The position numbers and the translations under genes were made by a program. A DNA stretch of 64,000 bases from positions 136,444 to 200,443 of the forward strand of contig NZ_JAPQNS010000015.1 in the NCBI RefSeq assembly GCF_028867935.1, written 5' to 3'. A model generated the notes under the pieces. It saw nothing but the letters and a program-made list of their open reading frames with translations. It did not search any database and had not been told where the DNA came from. Source of the DNA: Flavobacterium sp. SUN052. Lineage in GTDB: Bacteria > Bacteroidota > Bacteroidia > Flavobacteriales > Flavobacteriaceae. Positions 1-9,204 of the stretch are shown piece by piece; the stretch's first letter is position 1, and each line of letters begins with the position of its first letter.

Positions 1-62
1 AGGCGGAGGGCCAGCAGGCCAACAGCATTGGGTTCATCGTCAATGATAATGGCGCGGAGCAT
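1..62 (-). CDS. LytTR-type response regulator, N-terminal fragment (cut by window edge)
   Basis: Only the first 20 codons lie in the window. They read MLRAIIIDDEPNAVGLLALR, the typical start of a receiver domain: a hydrophobic first strand (AIII) followed by the acidic pair DDE that helps bind magnesium near the phospho-accepting aspartate. Established pattern: in Bacteroidota, receivers starting like this and encoded directly downstream of a LytS/His_kinase-family sensor usually carry a C-terminal LytTR DNA-binding domain. That domain is outside the window, so LytTR is inference. The gene follows the sensor kinase on the same strand with about 105 bases between them, so the two are probably co-transcribed as a two-component pair. 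Confidence 0.8.
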   Translation of the reverse strand, partial: MLRAIIIDDEPNAVGLLALR

Positions 63-81
63 AATTTTAGTGAGCAGTTTT

Positions 82-166
82 CAGTGAACAATGAACAGTG
101 AACAGTCATCAGTGGGCAGTCATCAGTGGGTTTCATGTTCCATTGCTCGCTGTTCGTTGTTAACTG
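82..166. repeat. Imperfect inverted repeat with a tandem 14-bp duplication
   Basis: Between the sensor kinase stop and the regulator start, the segment at 82-105 (rich in CAGTGAACA-type words) is imperfectly complementary to 137-166, so the RNA could fold into a hairpin. Between the arms the 14-mer CAGTCATCAGTGGG occurs twice in direct tandem at 103-116 and 117-130. The hairpin could attenuate read-through from kinase to regulator or protect the upstream message. There is no clear U-tract, so a terminator is not established. Confidence 0.5.
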
Positions 167-167
167 A

Positions 168-3100
168 TTAAATTGGAATATCGACGATTACCCTTGTTCC
201 GGTTGGTTGCCCTTGTGTATCCACTAAATCATCAACCCGAACCTCGGTATGGGTATTATACAGTTGGTTGATGAACTCAATACGTTCGGCGGTAAGCTTC
301 ATCCCAAACGATTTGTTTTTAGTAGCCGACTTGCTTTTGTATTCAGCCGCTTTGGCACGACCCACACCGTCGTCACTAATTTCAATGTATAGCAGGTCTT
401 CGGTCGGTTGCTCAACCACCACCTGCACCATACCTCCTTCTTCTTTGTGCATCAGCCCATGCCAGATGGCGTTCTCCACAAAAGGTTGCAACAGCAAGGG
501 CGGAATATGAATCGATTCCGGGTCAATAGAATCGTTTACCTTGATGCTGTAATGCAATTTATCCGGGAAGCGCATGGTTTCCATCTCGATATAGAGCCGA
601 AGCGTTTCGAGTTCATTGGCCAACGTAACCTTCTCCGATTTAGAGTTTTCAAGTACCAGCCGAATGAGTCTCGAGAACTTAGCAAGGTAGTCGGTGGCTT
701 TGTTGGCATCGTTTTGGGCCGTAAAAAACTGGATTGAGTTGAGGCAGTTAAAAATGAAGTGGGGGTTCATCTGGGAGCGCAGGGCGGCCATCTCCGTTTG
801 CGAGAGTTTGAGCTGATAGGCTGCTTCGCGTTCGTTTAGCTCAGCCTCGGTTTGTTTGCGTTTGGCTTCTTCAGCTTCTAAGCGCGATTTTAACGTCTGG
901 CGTTCTACCTGAATCAGATACAGAACTATGATAGCAGCCACTGCAAACACTACTACCAACACCCGAAACCAGGTCGTTTGCCAGAACGGGGGAATCACCC
1001 TAATCGATACCGTTTTTGCCTTACTCCATACACCGTCATTGTTGCTGCCTTTCACCTGCAATTGATACGTGCCGGGCGGCACATTCGAGAAAACGGCCAA
1101 GGGTTTGTTACCCACATGCACCCAGTCCTTATTGAATCCCACCAGTTGATACGCATATTGATTGCGCTCCTGCTGGAAATAGGAAAGAGCCGAAAAACCA
1201 ATCGTGAAAAAATTCTGGTCGTAATTGAGGACAATTTCGTTGGTATAATTCAGGCTCTGCGATAGTTGAAAGTTGCGATCAAACACGTTCAGAAAACTCA
1301 GTACCACTTTCGGCTTCACGGTGTCAACCTGAATATCCCGGTCGTAGAAGCGGAATTTTTCAAAGAAAAACTCATCATCGTCGGTCTTTATCAGGCGCGT
1401 CCAGGTGAAATCATGCAGGTCATACTCAGCACCCAGACGGGTTTTTAGGCCGGTTTTGGGGTTAAGCCGTACGAGTCCATTGGACGTTTTGAACCAAATC
1501 AGCCCATTTTTAATCAGATAAAAACTAGAACCATATACTTCCTCCCGGCTTACCCGCCGACTACTGTTTGTTCGTCGGTCATACTGCCAGATGCCATCCC
1601 CGCTGCGGGCAATCCAGACTTTTTGCCGCATCGGGTCATCCACAATCTTGGTCACGTCGGTGCCATCGCGCCCAGTGGTTTTCAGCACAACGGTTGCGCG
1701 GTTAGTGGCTGGGTCGAACCGATAAACCGGACCTCCAGTTCGGTAGCCTAACCAAAGCTGCCCCTGCCTGTCGGCCATTGCCGAGCGAATTTGTCCAATG
1801 GGTAAGCCGTGCGTACCGGCCCTGAAGCCCTCCAACTGCTGGGTGTGCGGGTCGAGTTTGATTAGATTGCCACCATGCTTATCGCCGTAGGTTGGCAACC
1901 AGATGTAGCCCGCCTTATCCTGCACAATGGCCCGGACGTCGGTGTAATCGGTCAGTTGATTTTCGCCGGGTGGCAAGCCCTGAATGGTAGACCGCACCGG
2001 GGTAACCGTTCGGCTTTTTTCGTCGAATCGAAGGAGACATCCTGCCTCCGTATTGCCAATTAGCCACATCGTCTGGTGAAGACTGTCGCGGAGGGCTGTG
2101 TGTATCGATTGTTCTAAAAATGACCCGAGCGACAGCGTATAGAGTGGTAGCTGACTATGGGTCAACTCATTATACTCGACAAAAGCAAGCCGATCATTAC
2201 TTGGGTTATGCGAGAAATATAGTAGATGCCCTTTTTTCTGAAGCGGGGTAAAGTTATCCATCGAGTCGCTTCTGAATCTGAACAATTGTTTCTGGTCGTG
2301 CAACACACTGAGAGTGGCCTTGTTGTGTGCTAAGTATAACCCCAGCCAAAGCGATTGCTGATGGCCCCTAACGTAAGGCCGCACATCGCGGCCAGCACCG
2401 AACACATTGTCGGGCTGGTAGGGGTAGGCGTACAACGTTTCGGTGGTCTTATCGAACAGCACAGGATTTGTGTCGGTTTGTAGCCAAAACAGGTTCTCAT
2501 TACGCGGTACAATCTGAAAAATTCGGTTGTAGCTTACCGACGAAAAATAAAACTGTTTCCAGCGGCTGGTTTCCAGGTCTAACCGCAACAAACCTAAGCG
2601 GGTTGAACTGCTAATCCAGATATGGCGACCATCGGGTACGATATCCGATATTGACTCCAGTTTTTCAGTGGTACTCACACTGTTCTGGGTCAGGAAATTG
2701 CTGATCGGATACCAGACGAGGGTATTGGTGGCTGGATCATAGTAGCTGGGTGTACTACCCGTTGCGGTGCCGGCATTTCCCCACACACGGCCTTGTTCAT
2801 CAACGGCCTTCGGCTCAAACGAAATAGATCGGGCGGCTTCGAGTTGCCTGGTATAGCCATTGATTAGCGCAGTAGGGCTGATTTTGCGGAATTGGTGAGT
2901 GCGGGAATTGAATTCAAAAAAAGGCCGGATTGGTCGTTTATCGGGCATTTCCGGAGTTGTAATCCAGTTTTTACCCGCTTTACCCATCACCCACAATCCG
3001 ATTGCCTGTTTGCGTAGGTATGGGTTACGAACCGCCCGGAAGGTTTCTGTTACCGGGTCGAAACAGCTTAATCCGTTTTCGGCGGCTACCCAGATTTGGT

Positions 3101-3449
3101 GGTCATCATTCTCCCGCACTAAGTTATCGTCCAGAAGAAGCGAGTGCCCGTAGGTTCCCGAAAATGGCCCGTTCGCACCAGAAAATGATTTGGCGTATGT
3201 ACCGTCGTATCGAATGAGTTTATGCACCCCATTAAACTCACTAATGAACCACAAATAGCCCTGACTATCGTGCAGTTGCAGAGTTTTGTTAGGCGCCTGT
3301 TTGAAGGCATCATCATTTACTGTAAACTGGTCGAAGCGTAGGTACGGCCCCGGCACTGTTTTTACCCGCACAGTCTCTACCGGCTGGGAAACAGCCATAG
3401 CTGTCAGCCAGCAACCGAGATACAAACAAAGGGCAAAACGAGGAAGCAT
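168..3449 (-). CDS. Propeller-sensor histidine kinase (LytS-like, Y_Y_Y domain)
   Basis: A 1093-residue membrane sensor kinase. Residues 1-21 are a signal peptide. About residues 40-750 form repeated beta-propeller blades with motifs such as IWVAAENGLSCFD and LWLGYRTGGPVYRFD, as in two-component-regulator propellers. A Y_Y_Y domain follows (about 755-820, with YQLVGFNKDW and PPGTYQLQVKGSNNDGVW). One membrane helix lies near 828-850, then a coiled coil, then the His_kinase domain with the phospho-acceptor motif MNPHFIFNCLNSIQFF (about 891-903), the N box PFVENAIWHGL (about 986) and the G box DDGVGRAK (about 1021). The architecture implies a periplasmic sensor, ligand unknown, that phosphorylates the LytTR-like regulator encoded just downstream. 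The start ATG gives a good signal peptide. Unlike hybrid two-component systems it carries no receiver or HTH of its own. Confidence 0.93.
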   Translation of the reverse strand: MLPRFALCLYLGCWLTAMAVSQPVETVRVKTVPGPYLRFDQFTVNDDAFKQAPNKTLQLHDSQGYLWFISEFNGVHKLIRYDGTYAKSFSGANGPFSGTYGHSLLLDDNLVRENDDHQIWVAAENGLSCFDPVTETFRAVRNPYLRKQAIGLWVMGKAGKNWITTPEMPDKRPIRPFFEFNSRTHQFRKISPTALINGYTRQLEAARSISFEPKAVDEQGRVWGNAGTATGSTPSYYDPATNTLVWYPISNFLTQNSVSTTEKLESISDIVPDGRHIWISSSTRLGLLRLDLETSRWKQFYFSSVSYNRIFQIVPRNENLFWLQTDTNPVLFDKTTETLYAYPYQPDNVFGAGRDVRPYVRGHQQSLWLGLYLAHNKATLSVLHDQKQLFRFRSDSMDNFTPLQKKGHLLYFSHNPSNDRLAFVEYNELTHSQLPLYTLSLGSFLEQSIHTALRDSLHQTMWLIGNTEAGCLLRFDEKSRTVTPVRSTIQGLPPGENQLTDYTDVRAIVQDKAGYIWLPTYGDKHGGNLIKLDPHTQQLEGFRAGTHGLPIGQIRSAMADRQGQLWLGYRTGGPVYRFDPATNRATVVLKTTGRDGTDVTKIVDDPMRQKVWIARSGDGIWQYDRRTNSSRRVSREEVYGSSFYLIKNGLIWFKTSNGLVRLNPKTGLKTRLGAEYDLHDFTWTRLIKTDDDEFFFEKFRFYDRDIQVDTVKPKVVLSFLNVFDRNFQLSQSLNYTNEIVLNYDQNFFTIGFSALSYFQQERNQYAYQLVGFNKDWVHVGNKPLAVFSNVPPGTYQLQVKGSNNDGVWSKAKTVSIRVIPPFWQTTWFRVLVVVFAVAAIIVLYLIQVERQTLKSRLEAEEAKRKQTEAELNEREAAYQLKLSQTEMAALRSQMNPHFIFNCLNSIQFFTAQNDANKATDYLAKFSRLIRLVLENSKSEKVTLANELETLRLYIEMETMRFPDKLHYSIKVNDSIDPESIHIPPLLLQPFVENAIWHGLMHKEEGGMVQVVVEQPTEDLLYIEISDDGVGRAKAAEYKSKSATKNKSFGMKLTAERIEFINQLYNTHTEVRVDDLVDTQGQPTGTRVIVDIPI

Positions 3450-3626
3450 CCGACGGAGTGTATGGCATCGAACCTACAACATAAATCCGGCTTCCTCAAG
3501 TCAGCCTCCGTCAGTCGCCCCAAATAGGGTGTTAACAACCTGTTTTGACAGGTTAGCGGCTTTACGCCCGTTTTGGTCAATTCTTACCCCATCGCACATA
3601 CCGTTACGTTAGTGGCCCATTAAAGT

Positions 3627-3661
3627 CGGTCACTCACCCAGCATTTCCGGTCACTCACCCA
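3627..3661. promoter_or_regulatory. Direct repeat with 21-bp period, candidate regulator-binding site
   Basis: The 14-mer CGGTCACTCACCCA occurs at 3627-3640 and again, identical, at 3648-3661, a centre-to-centre spacing of 21 bp (two helical turns). LytTR-domain regulators are known to bind pairs of direct repeats with about this period. The site lies 178 bp upstream of the sensor kinase start, so binding by the adjacent LytTR-like regulator is a reasonable inference. The repeat does not match the published LytTR consensus base by base. It could equally control a rightward unit that starts near 3737. Confidence 0.45.
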
Positions 3662-3736
3662 CCCCCACTAGCAACCAGTCGGGGCGGCATACACTTTTGT
3701 GTCAGTCAGTTGAGTAGACAACGTCGCACTACCCCC

Positions 3737-3985
3737 ATGAAAAAGCAAACCTTCTAGAGCGCGCCTGTCGCTCATCCCAAAAAGCCTTTTTCGAGTGTTC
3801 GCTTTATCCGCTAACCGCGACTAAACAGCAGTACAAAACGCCTATTGCAGTCACGTTTAATCAGTTTTTGCCATGAAAAATCGCTTTCCGATTATCGCCA
3901 CCCCACCATCGACTATTCATCCACCGGCGTGCCAGCTGACGATAACACCGTGTATCAAGCAGGCGTCAACGGCATGGTTCAATAA
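3737..3985 (+). pseudogene. Probable decayed small gene (start and C-terminal tail only)
   Basis: Within the 579-bp space between the kinase and the lipoprotein gene, an ATG at 3737 opens MKKQTF and then stops. From 3890 another frame stays open to a stop at 3983-3985 and ends in VYQAGVNGMVQ, which looks like protein sequence (YSSTGVPADDNTVYQ). An ATG at 3873 (MKNRFPIIATP) runs into this region in a different frame. The mixture suggests a gene broken by deletion or frameshift. I cannot name its family, and chance open frames are possible. I see no other gene in 3450-4028. Confidence 0.25.
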
Positions 3986-4028
3986 ATAATCTCCAATTCA
4001 CTTTTCACGTAAAACGTAAACTCTCCCA

Positions 4029-4838
4029 ATGAAACATCTTTACATTTCCCTCCTGCTTATTCTGAGCGTATTTGGTTGCAAAGATCACAGCACCAACCTC
4101 ACACCCGACACCTGCAAACTCGCAGCCATTGACCGGGGCAACAACAATAAACACGCCTACACCTACGATGCCAACGGGCGCATTACGCAGATGGCCCGCG
4201 AATTTGATGGCGATGGCTCTGGCAAGATCTCGCGCTACATGTACACGTTCACGTTCGATGGGGCGGGGCGGCTCACCAAATCGACCATTACGCTTGATGG
4301 CAAGCCCTACGGCATTGAAACCTATGCCTACACCAATGGGATCGTCTCGAAAGCCACTTATGATAACGCCGACGGCAGCAAGGGCGTGAACAATATCAAA
4401 TACAACCCGGCTGGCCAAATTATCGAGTTCACCTACGATGATGGTATACCTGCCGATTTTTACCGGGCCTATTTTGATTACAACGCTGACGGCATCATGA
4501 CTAAACGCGGCTATGACGACGGAAAAGGTTCCGTATTTTTTGAGATCGTCATTAAGCCCGTTGGAAAGGTTACCTCGCCCGAGCAACTATTGACCAAATA
4601 CGGACTCCCATATGACCTGCTGACGGGTTTCTCGTGGCAGATAGCCGAAGGCGGTGTGGGTAGCAGCTCCGAAGTGTTCGAGGCCGACCCCACTACGGGC
4701 AAACTTGTCTCGACGGGTTTCACAGGCAAAACAACAGCCCTGAAAACCAACGCCAAAGGCTACCTCACCGATATTACCGATGTTGACGAAACGAACACGA
4801 GTTCGACGCAACGGTTCACGCTGACAGATTGTAACTGA
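4029..4838 (+). CDS. Secreted lipoprotein with RHS/YD-like beta repeats
   Basis: A 269-residue protein starting MKHLYISLLLILSVFGCKD, a lipoprotein signal with the lipobox ending in Cys17, so it should be anchored in the envelope, probably the outer membrane. The body carries tandem YD-type strands: YDANGRITQM, FTFDGAGRLTKSTI, YTNGIVSKATYD, YNPAGQIIEFTYDDG and FDYNADGIMTKRGYDDG, spaced about 25-35 residues apart. These resemble RHS/YD repeats or the DUF4595-like lipoproteins common in Bacteroidota, but the protein is too short to form an RHS shell with a toxin. No catalytic motif is visible. It is followed by two secreted repeat proteins on the same strand, each with its own spacer, so a shared surface role is possible but unproven. 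Confidence 0.8.
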   Translation: MKHLYISLLLILSVFGCKDHSTNLTPDTCKLAAIDRGNNNKHAYTYDANGRITQMAREFDGDGSGKISRYMYTFTFDGAGRLTKSTITLDGKPYGIETYAYTNGIVSKATYDNADGSKGVNNIKYNPAGQIIEFTYDDGIPADFYRAYFDYNADGIMTKRGYDDGKGSVFFEIVIKPVGKVTSPEQLLTKYGLPYDLLTGFSWQIAEGGVGSSSEVFEADPTTGKLVSTGFTGKTTALKTNAKGYLTDITDVDETNTSSTQRFTLTDCN

Positions 4839-4845
4839 CCAGTTT

Positions 4846-4893
4846 AAACCTGCAAAGTATCGAGATGGCAACGACCATCCGGCTTGCAGGTTT
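4846..4893. terminator. Hairpin between lipoprotein and FG-GAP genes
   Basis: AAACCTGCAA at 4846-4855 is exactly complementary to TTGCAGGTTT at 4884-4893, with a small inner stem (GATGG/CCATC) in the loop. It starts 8 bases after the lipoprotein stop and ends 15 bases before the FG-GAP start. It may end the upstream message or structure the leader of the next gene. Part of the right arm is duplicated at 9205-9218. Confidence 0.5.
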
Positions 4894-4907
4894 ATAATTT
4901 AACTCTA

Positions 4908-6341
4908 ATGAAACCAACCCATTATCTCCTGCTTTTCCTCGCTCTCCTGACCCGGCCCGCTCTGGCACAGTTGGGCATGGGTGGCCAGCCTCACCCCTCG
5001 GCAGCCCTCGACCTGAAAGCCACCGACAAAGCCTTTTACCCGCCCCGGCTTACCTCGGCTCAGCGCGTGGCCATTGCCAGCCCCCAACCCGGTGCGATGG
5101 TCTATGACACCGACAAAGGTCGGCTTTACCTCCATGACGGCCAGAACTGGTATCCGATGCAACTCGCGCCGTTTGGCAGCAGCCCCCTCATTGACCGTCT
5201 CGCCAGCGACGGAGCCGCAGGTGATTACTTTGGTATTCGCGTGGCCATAGATGGGAACTATGCGGTAGTGGGGGCATATGGAGCTTCCTCTAGTCAGGGG
5301 AAAGCCTATGTGTTTGCCCGGGTGGGCAACACCTGGATAGAGCAGGCTATTCTGACAGCCCCCGGTGGTGCTACTAACGATTATTTCGGGTGGGCAGTGG
5401 CCATTTCGGGTGATTACATTGTTGTGGGGGCCTTTGGCCGGGATGTACGTGTATCAGCCTCTGTAACGAATACCGATCAGGGCGCGGCCTATGTGTTTGC
5501 GCGTTCCGGCACTACCTGGACCTGGCAGACCACCCTGACTAACAACGACGGAGCCGCAGTTGATTGGTTTGGTGTATCGGTTGCTATCGTGGGCGACTAC
5601 ATTATGGTTGGGGCCTCGTACAAAACCGTTGGGGCGAACACCTTTCAGGGTAAAGCCTACATCTTTGCCCGGTCGGCCTCAACCATTTTTCCAACCTGGA
5701 CCCAGCAAGCCAACCTGAGTGCGGGCGACGGTGCGGCTTCTGATAACTTTGGCGTAAGGGTATCCATCTCCGGCGATTATGCGATGGTTGGTGCTTTTGG
5801 CAAAGCCATTGGCACCAACACGAGTCAAGGGAAAGTCTATATCTATGCCCGCACCGGAACTACCTGGAACCTGCAAACAAGCTTAACCGCGAGCGACGGA
5901 GCGGCTAATGATTACTTTGGCTATAGCGTAGCCATTGCGGGAGATTATGCCGTAGTGGGGGCCTATGGTAAGAATTCATCTACCGGTAAAGTCTATACCT
6001 ATGCCCGGTCGGGGGCTTCGTGGGTAGCGCTTGCTCCACTTACCCCTTCTGATCTGGTAGCTGGTGATTACTTAGGCACCAGCGTTGCCTTATCGGGCGA
6101 TTATCTGTTGATAGGGGCAGGTGGTAAAGACGTAAGCGGCAATACCGATCAGGGGGCGGCCTATCTGTATCAGCGGTCGGGGGTGGGCTGGTCGTTTGTT
6201 CGCCGGATTACGGATGATTCACCTGCCTATACCTTCAACGGGAGAAGCGTCGGCATTTCCAACGGCTTGTTTGTTATTGGGGGTTCGGGCTTTCAAAACG
6301 ATAGAGGCAAGGTTTCGTTCGGGACGGTAGATTCGTTTTGA
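4908..6341 (+). CDS. Secreted FG-GAP repeat protein
   Basis: A 477-residue exported protein. The ATG at 4908 is preferred over an upstream TTG at 4884 because it starts the signal peptide directly (MKPTHYLLLFLALLTRPALAQ) and because the TTG lies inside the right arm of a hairpin. After a short region with a conserved AALDLKATDKAFYPPR segment, found at the start of many Bacteroidota surface proteins, there are seven FG-GAP-type repeats of about 50-65 residues. Each has a core like DGAANDYFGYSVAIAGDYAVVGAYG followed by KVYTYARSGASW. Such repeats form beta-propeller blades. I see neither a calcium-binding DxDxDG loop nor a C-terminal sorting domain. Function is unknown; a surface or adhesin-like role is inferred. 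A broken copy of its 5' end lies at 9205-9312. Confidence 0.85.
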   Translation: MKPTHYLLLFLALLTRPALAQLGMGGQPHPSAALDLKATDKAFYPPRLTSAQRVAIASPQPGAMVYDTDKGRLYLHDGQNWYPMQLAPFGSSPLIDRLASDGAAGDYFGIRVAIDGNYAVVGAYGASSSQGKAYVFARVGNTWIEQAILTAPGGATNDYFGWAVAISGDYIVVGAFGRDVRVSASVTNTDQGAAYVFARSGTTWTWQTTLTNNDGAAVDWFGVSVAIVGDYIMVGASYKTVGANTFQGKAYIFARSASTIFPTWTQQANLSAGDGAASDNFGVRVSISGDYAMVGAFGKAIGTNTSQGKVYIYARTGTTWNLQTSLTASDGAANDYFGYSVAIAGDYAVVGAYGKNSSTGKVYTYARSGASWVALAPLTPSDLVAGDYLGTSVALSGDYLLIGAGGKDVSGNTDQGAAYLYQRSGVGWSFVRRITDDSPAYTFNGRSVGISNGLFVIGGSGFQNDRGKVSFGTVDSF

Positions 6342-6445
6342 GACAAAGCACCTAAACGCCTTCCCCAGGCAGCGGAACAAGTTCTGTAACCCCGGCCCTG
6401 GGTCGGGCTACCTACCCATCACAAACCAAAACCCCCATTACGCCA

Positions 6446-9196
6446 ATGAAACCGTTTTATTACCTCTGTTTGCTGTTCCTCGCCATCGGCGGCACGGCCT
6501 ACGCACAAACCAGTCCGGGTGCCGTGCCGCCTGTGCTGGTCTCGACGGTATCGAACGGGGGCGATGGCCTTGGCACCATCATCCAGTTTACACCCGGCAG
6601 TTCGTCGGTGGTTAGTGGCACGCTAACCCCGGCCGTGTTTACACTCACCGGCATTGCCGGGGCCAAACCCCTGCTGAACCGCCTGACCGACTACAACGGC
6701 AAACTCTACGGCATGACCCGCGAAGGCGGCACCAACAACGGCGGGGTTATTTTTGTGTATGACCCGGCCACCGATCAGTACACCCGGCTTTATGATTTCT
6801 ACACCCCGACGGGTAGCCGACCAGAAGGCTCGCTGACGGTCTATAACAACAAACTCTATGGCATGACCGGCATTGGTGGGAGTAACAACGCCAGTGGTGT
6901 CCTGTTCGTTTTCGACCCGGCCACCAACACCTACACCAAACTGAAAGATTTTGGTCTGGATGACGGCTACAGCCCTTACGGCTCGCTGACGGTCTATAAT
7001 AACAAACTCTATGGCATGACCGGCCTCGGCGGAACAGGCTCAGGAGCCTCCGGAACGCTGTTTGAGTTTGACCCGGTCACCAACACATTTACCAAAAAGA
7101 AAGACTTTATCCAGGCTACCGATGGGGGCCACCCCGAAGGTACACTAACCGTCTACGGCAATAAACTCTACGGAACCACTGCCTGGGGCGGTTTGCTGGA
7201 TGGGGGCGTTTTGTTTTCCTATGAACCGGCCACCAACACCTATGCCAAACGCAAAGAGTTTAGCAGCACCGATCCCGCCCGAAGCGACGGGTTCAGCCCT
7301 TACGGCTCGCTGACGGTCTATAATAACAAACTCTATGGCACAACCGAGCGCGGTGGAGGCAGCAACAACGGAGTCATTTATGAGTTCGACCCGGCCACCA
7401 ATACGTTCGCCAAAAAGCTGGATATTACAAATGGTTTCTGGCCACGCGACCTCACTCTGCTAGGAAACGAACTCTACGGGGCTACAGCAGACGATCTAAT
7501 TTTTTCGTACAACCCGGCCACCAACACCTATACCACCCGCAAAACATTTAATTTCAGTAACCGCCGGGCCGAGGGCTCGACTATAGGGCGGAACCTGTTT
7601 GCCTCCAACAACCGGATTTATGGGACAACCAACGCGGGCGGAGCTGAAGATATGGGCGTTTTGTTTGAGTTTAACCCCGCAGGCAACGTTTATACAAAGA
7701 AAAAGGATTTTTCGGGAAGCAAGGGTAGCGCGCCCCTCAGCGGCCTGGTTTATTACAACGGTAAGCTCTATGGCACCACCCGCACGGGGGGTGTAAACGG
7801 GGCGGGAGTATTGTTTGAGTATGACCCGGCCACCCGCCAGTACACCCAAAAAAAAGACTTCTCGCAGGCCGATGGGAGCCTGCCCTGGGGAGGCTTGCTG
7901 GTCTATAACTGCAAACTCTACGGCCTGACCTCCGAGGGCGGCTCCGGCACAGGGGGCGTGCTGTTTGAGTATGACCCGGTGGCCAACACCTACACCAAAA
8001 AATATAATTTTCCGGCCACCTTTGATCTCAATGGAGGTCGGCCTTACGGTGCGTTGTCGGTATTCAACAACAAGCTGTATGGGTTTACGTACTATGGTGG
8101 TACGGTCGGTTCGGTCGGTTCTGGGGTGCTGTTTGAATATGACCTGACCACCAACACCTACACCAAGAAGCGAGACCTGAACCCAGCTACCGATGGGAGT
8201 GCGTTTTATGGCCGGATGACACTCGTCAACAACCGTTTCTATGGCCTGATGAGCCGCGATGGAGCTACCAGCAATGGCACCTTGTTTGAGTATGACCCCG
8301 TCTCGAACACCTACACCAAAAAGTCTGATTTTGGCGGAGCCTTAGGAGGCACCCCCACCGGTTCGCTGGTATTGCTGAACAACAAACTCTACGGCCTGAA
8401 CAAATCGTGGTTAGTTGGAGGAAATGATGGTACCCTGATTGAGTACGACCCCGTCTCGAACACATTGGCAGCCCGGTACACCTTCACGCAGAGCAGCGAC
8501 GGTGCTTTTGCACCCATTGGCTCATTGGTTGTGTTTCGGGGGAAACTCTACGGACAAACCCAGAAGGGCGGGGCCAATGGCTTCGGCACCGTGTTCGGTT
8601 ATGACCCGGCTGTTCCAGGGCCATCGTCCTACAGCACAATCATTGCTCTGAAGAATACCACCACAGGGTATTACGCCAATGAGTACGAAACGCTCTATCA
8701 GCCCTCACCCCAATTGGTTGTTTTCCCCGATTGTCAGCTATCGGCCACGGCCACGGTGGCTTCTACGTCTCTGTGTGTCAATGACCAGCAAGCGGTGAGT
8801 GTGGCCGTAAAGGGGCAGAACTGCCAGGTACAATATGCCTGGACTGCTGACGCTTTCTCGCGGCTGAGTACGCCAGCCAATGCGTCAATAGTCAACAGCA
8901 CAGCCCTTCAATCGGGGGTACGGTCGTTTTCGGTGACGGTCACGGAGAGCCTTTGCTCAGTCGTAGCCAGCACCACAGCTCCTGCCTTCGACATCAGTAG
9001 CGTGCGGAATGGCTCCTGGAACGACCCCGCCACCTGGAACTGCGGTCGCATCCCAATCATGCTCGACATCGTGCGGGTCCGGCATACGGTCGGACTCCCC
9101 GATAATTACACGGCCAACGCCCGGCAACTTACGTTCGAAAGTACGGCCCGGCTCCAGTACGGTCTATTGGCCCGGATGCGGCTTAATACACTGTAA
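6446..9196 (+). CDS. Secreted GloVer-repeat (kelch-like) protein
   Basis: A 916-residue protein with signal peptide MKPFYYLCLLFLAIGGTAYAQ. About 13 repeats of 45-60 residues fill residues 55-720; each combines SLTVYNNKLYGMTGIGG with a strand like GVLFEYDPATNTYTKKKDF. This matches the GloVer repeat described in Gloeobacter and Verrucomicrobia and related to propeller blades. Several copies are nearly identical at DNA level (around 6832, 6980 and 7300), pointing to recent internal duplication. The tail has an Ig-like region with paired cysteines (CQLSATATVASTSLC) and a closing module GSWNDPATWNCGRIP. No sorting signal follows, so how it is retained is unclear. Role unknown, probably extracellular. 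Confidence 0.85.
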   Translation: MKPFYYLCLLFLAIGGTAYAQTSPGAVPPVLVSTVSNGGDGLGTIIQFTPGSSSVVSGTLTPAVFTLTGIAGAKPLLNRLTDYNGKLYGMTREGGTNNGGVIFVYDPATDQYTRLYDFYTPTGSRPEGSLTVYNNKLYGMTGIGGSNNASGVLFVFDPATNTYTKLKDFGLDDGYSPYGSLTVYNNKLYGMTGLGGTGSGASGTLFEFDPVTNTFTKKKDFIQATDGGHPEGTLTVYGNKLYGTTAWGGLLDGGVLFSYEPATNTYAKRKEFSSTDPARSDGFSPYGSLTVYNNKLYGTTERGGGSNNGVIYEFDPATNTFAKKLDITNGFWPRDLTLLGNELYGATADDLIFSYNPATNTYTTRKTFNFSNRRAEGSTIGRNLFASNNRIYGTTNAGGAEDMGVLFEFNPAGNVYTKKKDFSGSKGSAPLSGLVYYNGKLYGTTRTGGVNGAGVLFEYDPATRQYTQKKDFSQADGSLPWGGLLVYNCKLYGLTSEGGSGTGGVLFEYDPVANTYTKKYNFPATFDLNGGRPYGALSVFNNKLYGFTYYGGTVGSVGSGVLFEYDLTTNTYTKKRDLNPATDGSAFYGRMTLVNNRFYGLMSRDGATSNGTLFEYDPVSNTYTKKSDFGGALGGTPTGSLVLLNNKLYGLNKSWLVGGNDGTLIEYDPVSNTLAARYTFTQSSDGAFAPIGSLVVFRGKLYGQTQKGGANGFGTVFGYDPAVPGPSSYSTIIALKNTTTGYYANEYETLYQPSPQLVVFPDCQLSATATVASTSLCVNDQQAVSVAVKGQNCQVQYAWTADAFSRLSTPANASIVNSTALQSGVRSFSVTVTESLCSVVASTTAPAFDISSVRNGSWNDPATWNCGRIPIMLDIVRVRHTVGLPDNYTANARQLTFESTARLQYGLLARMRLNTL

Positions 9197-9204
9197 TGTA
9201 AGTT

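Noticed and set aside
4005..4586. Long leftward open frame opposite the lipoprotein gene
   Set aside because: It is the antisense shadow of a gene with a clear lipoprotein signal and YD-type repeats; its composition (many V, I, G with no motifs) is typical of reverse-strand frames in GC-balanced DNA.
6446..9196. Repeated DNA as a CRISPR array
   Set aside because: The repeats are in frame, encode GloVer units with varying sequence and have no constant spacer length.
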